Below, one piece after another: positions 12,701 to 15,700 of a DNA stretch of 22,964 nt. A model generated the notes under the pieces. That model had not been told where the DNA came from. It searched no databases and saw nothing but the letters and a program-made list of their open reading frames with translations. Every line of letters begins with the position of its first letter. The stretch's first letter is position 1. The stretch is from contig DASXUX010000068.1 of the NCBI GenBank assembly GCA_036504595.1, forward strand, positions 1 through 22,964, read 5' to 3'. Origin of the DNA: DASXUX01 sp036504595 (GTDB lineage: Bacteria > Planctomycetota > SZUA-567 > H5-PLA8). Position numbers and translations under genes: made by a program.

Positions 12701-15700
12701 AAATCGTTCGCGAGAAGACTGGGAGTGGCGCTTGCCGTGTTTGAGAACGGCGAGTCGCCCACTATGTTGAAGGTGGTAACCTGGTAATAATAAGTGCTAT
12801 TCACCGTGAGCGAATAGCGGGTGCAGCTCGTCGTTCCGGCCTGAATCTGCGTGACTTCGTACAACAGATTAGGCGCGAGCCCTTCGTAAAGCTTGAAGCT
12901 CGCGGCACCGCCCGAGTTGTCCGTCCAAGATAGATGGATTGCAGTCGATGAAGCCGCCGTCGCGGTCAAGTTCGATGGCGCTGCCGGTGGTCCAAGAGTG
13001 GTTGCGCTCGCCACGTTCGAGTAGTCCGAGTCGCTCGCGCCCATTCTGACGGCTTTTACTCGAAACCAATACTGCGTACTTGACGAGAGCATGCTGGCGC
13101 CGAAGTAGGTCGTGTTCGGTCCAACGGTATTGCAGAGCGTGAAGTTGTTCCCGTCAGTGCTGATCTCGATAACAAAACCGGTCTCGTTATCGGAAGTATC
13201 CATCCAGTTCAGATCGATGTTGCTGGGAGAGATGGATGTCTGCGCAATGAGATTTGTTGGTGCGGGTACAGGATAAGCGGGTGTCGCGGCGCTAGCCGCC
13301 TCCGAAACAGAACTGTATCCGTTCGTATAGGCCGCAACGCGGAAGCTGTAGCCGGTCGCCTCCTCCAAGCCTGTTACGTTGAACACCGTGACGTTGGATC
13401 CTACACTGGCGATCCCAGCCCACTCCCAGGCATAGGTATAACGGTTCCAGACATACTGCTGAATGTAAAATCCAAGCTCGCTTGACGAGTTGTCCATCCA
13501 ACTCAAGTCGATCTGATTTGGCGACACGGCAACAGCCTGGAAATTCGTGGGCGCTGTCATGCCCGGCGGCGTGCCGGTGGTGGTCGCCGCGGAATTCGAG
13601 TCGCCACTAGACCCCCACGGTCCAGAAGCGGAGACCGTATAGACGTAGTTGGTCTCGGCCACAACGGTCGTATCGCCGAAGGCCGTCACGTTTGGTCCGG
13701 TCGTGAAGTCCGCAGAGCCGGTATTTATCGTTTGTGTGGCATAGTTCTGCCAATCCGTCCGATGGATCACGAAACCGTATTCGTCATCATATGGATCCGT
13801 CCACGCCAGATCGACTTCGCACCAGGACGTGAAAGTGATCCACAAGTCCGGGGGCACCGAGCCGGTCGTAATGTAAACACTCGACCACCCCGAGGAACCC
13901 GAGTCGCCCACGGCTTGAATGCTATAGGTGTAGTTGGTCCACGGCTTAAGCGCCGTGTCGTTGAACGTGGTATTGCTGCCGCCGGAAACGAAGAACGAGG
14001 CCGACGAACTGTAGTCGTTGCGCACGATCTGGTAGCCAGTCGCATATGCTGACGCCGACCAGCTCAGGTCCACGCGGGAGCCGTTGAGCACGGCGACGAT
14101 GGATGGCGCGCTCAGGATCGTCACCATGCTCACGTTTGAATAGTCTGAGTCGCCAGCCGAATTGCTCGCTTTCACGCGGTAGTAGTATTGATTGCCCGAC
14201 GAAACACAGGAGTCCTGAAACGGCGGCCAGTTGTACATCTGAGAGGAGCCGCAATAGTTGAAGTTGACCCCGTCAATGCTGCGCTCAATGATGAATTGCG
14301 ACCCGTTATTCGAGTTGTCCGCCCAATACATGTCCACTTCATAGGATGAGACCACATACGCGCACAGCCCCGACGGCGCTGCCGGAGGCACATCAGGAGT
14401 CGTCGCACTGCTCGTAGCCGCCGACGACTGCCCCCACGCGTTCGCCGCGACTATCAAGTACGTGTACTCTGTAAATGGTGAGAGCCCGGAGTGAATATAT
14501 GAAGTTGCCCCCGAACCCACGGAGAACGTACCGCTTGAGCCCGACGCGGAACAGGTGACCTGGTAGCCAGTGATGCTGCCAAAAGGAGCACTCCAGGAGA
14601 GCGAGATTTCCGTTGTTGAAGTCGCCGTTGCCCAAAAACCTGACGGCGCATCCGGTGCTGCACCAATCAGAACCTGGTTCGAGAAACCTGAGTTGCCGCT
14701 CTCGTTGTACGCGCGTACGCGGTACGTGAACTCCGCACCTGGATATACGTACATGACCGCCGACGAGCTCTTCGCCCCGACACTGCCAGCGTAATTCCAT
14801 GAAGTGCCGTCGGAGGAGCTTTGGATCTCGAATCCCGACTCGTTATTCGAGGCGTCCATCCATGAGAGATTGAACACGACGCAGCCATCCTGACTGCCGA
14901 CGCTCGCGCAGAGATTTGTTGGCGCAAGCGGCACGTCTCCGCCCAAGACATTGATGTTCACGGTCGCTGAGGCCGTGGAATAATTGACGGGATCATTCGG
15001 GGTGAAGAGTGCCAAAAGGGTCTGGCCATTGCCGACATTCAGAACGGTCCCGGCGGCCGGGGTGTAGGCAAAGGTCCCGTCAACGTTGGCCGATGCGTTC
15101 AGTTGCGCTGCGCCAAGCTCCGTGCCGTAGGCAATGTCTGCTGGGTTACTCCAGGTGATCTCTGGCACCGCTTGCGCAACGTCGATGCTGACTGTCGCCG
15201 TTGCGGTCGTATAGTTGGTCGCATCTGCCGGAGTGAAAGTTGCCGCAAGAGTCTGACCGTTGCCAGCGCCCAGGGAGGTCCCCGCGTCAGGTGAATAGGC
15301 GAACCTCCCCGGCACGTTGGCGCTCGCATTCAGTTGCGAATCGTCGAGAGCAGCCCCGTAGATCATAGCCGCTGGATTATTCCATGTGATCTCTGGCGTG
15401 GCCTGGGTAACGTCGATGCTCACCGTGGCCGTCGCGGTCGTGTAGCTAACAGCATCTGTCGGCGTGAAGCTAGCTGAGAGGTTTTGGCTGTTGCCAACAT
15501 CCAAAATGCTCCCGGTGGCTGGCGTGTAAACGAACGTTCCCGGAACGTCCGTCGTTGCGTTAAGCTGCGCCGAACTCAGCGCCGCGCCGTAAGCTATGCT
15601 GGCGGGATTCACCCATGTGACAACCGGTACTCCCTTGATGTTTATGGTCACGGTCGCAGAATTCGACTCCGCCTGGCCGTCGTTGGCCACGTAACTAAAG

